Assembly: GCA_024690635.1 (NCBI GenBank) | Contig: JAILOW010000028.1 | Span: forward strand, 1-33,772 | Reading direction: 5' to 3' | From: Butyrivibrio sp. | Lineage (GTDB): Bacteria; Bacillota_A; Clostridia; Lachnospirales; Lachnospiraceae | Length of the DNA stretch: 33,772 nucleotides | In this document: positions 31,018-33,772 of the stretch, piece after piece | How positions within the stretch are numbered: position 1 is the first letter of the stretch | Layout: every line of letters begins with the position of its first letter | Translations under genes and position numbers: made by a program | The notes under the pieces: generated by a model | The model's input: only the letters and a program-made list of their open reading frames with translations | What the model was told of the DNA's origin: nothing | Database searches by the model: none

Positions 31018-31085
31018 CCGAAACAAGACCTCACGGAAACGGATTTCCATGGAACATACTCACGGATTGAGAAAGGAGAGAGACT

Positions 31086-32615
31086 ATGCCTATACGTATT
31101 ACAGGAATGAATTCGGGACTTGATACTGAAAGTATCATAACTGCTTTAACACAGAGATACAAAGACAAGGTAGATACCAACAAGGGCAACCAGAAAAAGC
31201 TTACCTGGAAGCAGGATAAATGGAAAGAGCTGAACAAAAAGGTTACCTCTTTTTATAACGGAACCCTTGCAAACATGAGGTTCTCAACTGCTTATACCAA
31301 GAAGGTGACCACATCTTCCAATGAGAATGCAGTATCTGTTATCACCGGTGACGGTGCAATGAATGCAACACAGACTCTTGACGTTACTTCACTTGCTTCA
31401 TCTGCATTCCTTACAGGTGACAAGGCTACATACAAGGATGAGAACAACCAGGATACACAGGCTAAGCTCCTTACCACCATGGATAAGCTTGGAGTAATGG
31501 ATGATACCACTCTTTCCTTCAGTATCGGAAGTGCCAACTCAAGTGACAAGATTTCCATCACTGTAAGCGCAACAGATACCATCGAGGATGTTCGTAACAA
31601 ACTCAGAGCTACAGCTTCAACAGAGACAGGAACAACACTGAACTTTAACTTTGATGAGAATAACGGAAGATTCTTTGTTTCATCAAAGGAGACGGGCGGC
31701 GCATACAACTTCTATGCCGATGATTCGGATGTTGCTACAGCACTTGGACTTAAGAGTAAAAATTACATCAAGGGCAGCAGTGCCAAGATCAATCTTAACG
31801 GAGTTGAGTATACCTCCAATTCCAACACTTTTGAGATCAATGGACTTACTATCACAGCCAATCAGGTTGCATCGGGAATAACCCTTACAACCAAGCAGGA
31901 TACCAGCGGAATATACGACAACATCAAGAAGATGCTCAAAGAGTACAATGACCTGATGAAGGAATTTGCTACAGTATATAACGCTGACAAAGCTACCAAG
32001 TACAAAATGCTCACCGATGATCAGAGAGAAGAGATGAGCGATAAGGAAATCGAGGAGTGGGAGAAAAAGATCAAAGACGGACTCCTTTCCAAGGATGAGA
32101 CGGTAGCAAACATCAGAAACGGTCTTAAGGGTATCACAACCGCCGGAATTGATGTAAAGCTCAAGGATGGAACAACACAAACGCTTTTCCTTTCCAATTT
32201 CGGTATTGCAACAGGAAGCTTTTTTGCAACAGATGAAAATGAGAGGGAAGCTCTTCATATTGACGGCGATCCTGACGATACAGTTACCAGCGGAAATACG
32301 GATCTGTTAAAAGCATTTATCTCAACCGATCCCGAGGCTGTTCAGAGTTTCTTTACAGAGTTTTCAAGAAACATGTACAGCAAGCTGTCTGATCTTATGA
32401 AGAGTACCGAGTACAGCAGCTCCTTTACTATTTACGAAGACAAGCTGATGGCTTCACAGTACAGCTCATACAATACCAAGATCTCTGATGCAGAGAAGGC
32501 TCTTGAAGCAGCACAGGATAAGCTGTACAAGAAATTTGCCAGCATGGAGACAGCTCTTTCCAAGATCAACAGTTCCAGCAGCGCATTCTCAGGAATGCTT
32601 GGCGGCGGAAACTAA
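31086..32615 (+). CDS. fliD: FliD, flagellar filament cap (HAP2)
   Basis: The 509-residue protein starts with the FliD N-terminal domain (IRITGMNSGLDTESIITALT) and ends with the C-terminal coiled-coil (SDAEKALEAAQDKLYKKFASM, then ETALSKINSSSSAFSGMLGGG) expected for a cap protein. The middle domains (residues about 110-420) form the plate and are more variable. FliD caps the filament tip and folds incoming flagellin. AAAGGAGA lies before the ATG. It is followed by fliS and a FliT-like gene, its chaperones and partners, in one operon. Confidence 0.93.
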   Translation: MPIRITGMNSGLDTESIITALTQRYKDKVDTNKGNQKKLTWKQDKWKELNKKVTSFYNGTLANMRFSTAYTKKVTTSSNENAVSVITGDGAMNATQTLDVTSLASSAFLTGDKATYKDENNQDTQAKLLTTMDKLGVMDDTTLSFSIGSANSSDKISITVSATDTIEDVRNKLRATASTETGTTLNFNFDENNGRFFVSSKETGGAYNFYADDSDVATALGLKSKNYIKGSSAKINLNGVEYTSNSNTFEINGLTITANQVASGITLTTKQDTSGIYDNIKKMLKEYNDLMKEFATVYNADKATKYKMLTDDQREEMSDKEIEEWEKKIKDGLLSKDETVANIRNGLKGITTAGIDVKLKDGTTQTLFLSNFGIATGSFFATDENEREALHIDGDPDDTVTSGNTDLLKAFISTDPEAVQSFFTEFSRNMYSKLSDLMKSTEYSSSFTIYEDKLMASQYSSYNTKISDAEKALEAAQDKLYKKFASMETALSKINSSSSAFSGMLGGGN

Positions 32616-32660
32616 AGATCAATCGTAAATCAATAATCTAATAGAATGAGAGGATAAAAT

Positions 32661-33062
32661 ATGCCGGTACTTAGCCCACAGCAGAAAGCTTATGCACAGT
32701 ATAAAAATAACAAGATCATGGGTGCCAGTGCTCCCGAGCTTACACTTATGCTCTACGACGGCACCATAAAGTTTTTGAATGTTGCCGAGTTTGCCATTGA
32801 AAAAGGCGATTTTCAGAAGGCGCACGAGAATATCATCAAGACTGAGAGGATAATTGAGTACCTTAGAAACACTCTTGATATGAAGTATGCTGTTGCTCAG
32901 GACTTTGAAAACATGTATTCTTATATCGGAAGAAGACTTGTCGAGGCCAATGTGTCAAAGGACAAGGACATTGTTACTGAGCTGAACGGACATATGCATG
33001 CCATCAGAGACAACTGGATCGAAGTAATGAAGGCAAATCATGTATATGTAAAAGAAGCATAA
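32661..33062 (+). CDS. fliS: FliS, flagellin export chaperone
   Basis: The 133-residue helical protein has the signature AYAQYKNNKIMGASAPELTL followed by MLYDGTIKFLNVAE and the conserved LRNTLDMKYAVAQDFENMYSYI. FliS binds the C-terminus of flagellin to stop premature assembly. GAGAGGA is 6-7 bases before the ATG. It lies 45 bases after fliD and 13 bases before the FliT-like gene. Confidence 0.95.
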   Translation: MPVLSPQQKAYAQYKNNKIMGASAPELTLMLYDGTIKFLNVAEFAIEKGDFQKAHENIIKTERIIEYLRNTLDMKYAVAQDFENMYSYIGRRLVEANVSKDKDIVTELNGHMHAIRDNWIEVMKANHVYVKEA

Positions 33063-33075
33063 GCAGGAGGGTAAA

Positions 33076-33555
33076 ATGGAATCTACAAGCCTTGATATTC
33101 TGGAGGACAGCCTTGTAAAAAAGATCGAGGTTATGAACAGGATCCAGGAAGAAAATGACAAACAGAAAGAACTTCTGAAGGATCCCAATAATGTAGATGA
33201 AAAGGCCTTTGATGAGATACTGGATGTAAAAGGAGAACTTATCGATCAGCTTCTTAAACTGGATGATGGTTTTCAGACGCTCTATGATAAGGTCAAAGCT
33301 GATATAGAAAACAATAAAGATAAGTATAAAGACCAGATCAGACGTCTTCAGAACTATATTCAGGAAATAACCGGCATGAGCGCTTCTATAGAAGCAGCTG
33401 AACACAGAAATAAAAAACTGGCTGAAGAGTATTTCAGCAAAGCCAGAGAAAAGATGAATTACAGCAGACAGACTTCTGCGGCGGCCTTTAATTATTACAA
33501 GACAATGAATAATTTCAAGGACATTCCACCTCAGTATCTGGACAACAGAAATTGA
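33076..33555 (+). CDS. FliT/FlgN-like flagellar chaperone
   Basis: The 159-residue product is almost all helix with heptad-like charged repeats (EVMNRIQEENDKQKELLKDP; KADIENNKDKYKDQIRRLQ) and no cysteine. Its length, helical make-up and place after fliS fit the FlgN/FliT chaperone group; FliT-like proteins bind FliD and block its premature folding. The match to FliT by sequence is weak, so the name is by context. GGAGGG lies before the ATG. A terminator follows 21 bases after the stop and ends the operon. Confidence 0.7.
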   Translation: MESTSLDILEDSLVKKIEVMNRIQEENDKQKELLKDPNNVDEKAFDEILDVKGELIDQLLKLDDGFQTLYDKVKADIENNKDKYKDQIRRLQNYIQEITGMSASIEAAEHRNKKLAEEYFSKAREKMNYSRQTSAAAFNYYKTMNNFKDIPPQYLDNRN

Positions 33556-33576
33556 ATCAAGATCATATAAAAATTG

Positions 33577-33611
33577 GGACTGCAGCCATTTATCGGCTTG
33601 TAGTCCTTTTT
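33577..33611 (+). terminator. Intrinsic terminator of the flaG-fliD-fliS-fliT operon
   Basis: GGACTGCAGCC (33577-33587) pairs with GGCTTGTAGTCC (33595-33606), with one bulged base, followed by TTTTT. A second A/T-rich stretch separates it from the next promoter. Confidence 0.85.
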
Positions 33612-33686
33612 ACTTTATAGTTATTTCGAAAAAAAGTAAAAAAGTTTCAATTTATCAAAAAATGTAAAAAAATATTTCAAAAAAGG

Positions 33687-33713
33687 TTAAGAAGCTAAAA
33701 TAAGTGCCGATAT
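33687..33713 (+). promoter_or_regulatory. Sigma-28 promoter of the gene past the right edge (probably flagellin)
   Basis: TTAA (33687-33690), exactly 15 bases, then GCCGATAT (33706-33713), close to the consensus GCCGATAA. The gene itself lies outside the window; flagellin is the usual neighbour of this operon. Confidence 0.7.
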
Positions 33714-33736
33714 TACTTATGTAAAACAAAAAGTAA

Positions 33737-33767
33737 GCAGCCATGGAAAGGACTCCGCAGACGCTGC
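33737..33767 (+). promoter_or_regulatory. Leader hairpin with GGA motifs, candidate CsrA site (cut by the edge)
   Basis: GCAGC (33737-33741) and GCTGC (33763-33767) can pair; the loop holds two GGA triplets (33745-33747 and 33750-33752) in ATGGAAAGGACTCC. CsrA binds GGA in loops. The context is only 57 bases from the promoter and the window ends before the start codon. Confidence 0.4.
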
Positions 33768-33772
33768 ACATA

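Noticed and set aside
1..33772. CRISPR array, tRNA, rRNA, intact transposase or prophage genes
   Set aside because: No regularly spaced repeats, cloverleaf-type genes, ribosomal RNA segments or phage/transposase proteins were found on reading the window.

Overview
The window looks like a chromosomal segment of a motile, anaerobic, low-to-moderate GC Firmicute, most likely a Lachnospiraceae member of the Butyrivibrio/Roseburia type. This rests on strong AGGAGG ribosome binding sites, the gene order flgM-flgN-flgK-flgK-flgL-fliW-csrA-glycosyltransferase-flaG-fliD-fliS-fliT, anaerobe oxidative-stress proteins (rubrerythrin, rubredoxin, desulfoferrodoxin), and a CIRCE/HrcA heat-shock operator. 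The genus is an inference.

Layout. 1-4.7 kb: end of a surface-glycan locus with a GT11 fucosyltransferase-like enzyme (cut by the window edge), a polysaccharide flippase, a GH88/105-like hydrolase and a MATE transporter. 4.7-6.1 kb: a D-2-hydroxyacid dehydrogenase and a small unknown protein with its own promoter and candidate operator. 6.3-6.9 kb: rubrerythrin on the minus strand. 7.1-14.0 kb: one secreted protein of 2288 residues with no recognisable anchor. 14.03-14.32 kb: a 293-bp element with terminal inverted repeats and no transposase. 14.35-16.6 kb: a minus-strand oxygen-defence cluster (rubredoxin, flavin-reductase/rubredoxin fusion, desulfoferrodoxin) that has been rearranged; it holds a wrecked Rieske oxygenase gene and a 74-bp duplicated rubredoxin tail. 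16.7-19.7 kb: Hsp20 under CIRCE control, an orphan HicB-like protein, MscS, QueT behind a short upstream ORF, and thymidine kinase. 19.8-20.9 kb (minus): a DxDxDG-rich calcium-binding-like protein divergent from flgM. 21.3-33.6 kb: the late flagellar cluster.

How it works together. The flagellar block has sigma-28 type sites (TAAA-N15-CCGATA pattern) before flgM (two), flgL, flaG and the gene just beyond the right edge (probably flagellin). A slightly off-spacing site points the other way towards the calcium-binding-like gene. FlgM is the sigma-28 antagonist, FlgN and the FliT-like protein are export chaperones for FlgK/FlgL and FliD, FliS is the flagellin chaperone, and FliW/CsrA form the known flagellin-homeostasis switch. 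The truncated leader at the right edge carries two GGA motifs as expected for a CsrA target.

Most unusual points: a 15-codon upstream ORF in front of queT that is rich in codons read by queuosine-modified tRNAs; the divergent calcium-binding-like gene with an intrinsic terminator inside its leader; the decayed Rieske gene within a duplicated rubredoxin context; two nested palindromes sharing a TGCTTGCA core; and two places where an intrinsic terminator directly abuts or contains the next gene's ribosome binding site. No CRISPR array, tRNA, rRNA or intact transposase was seen.
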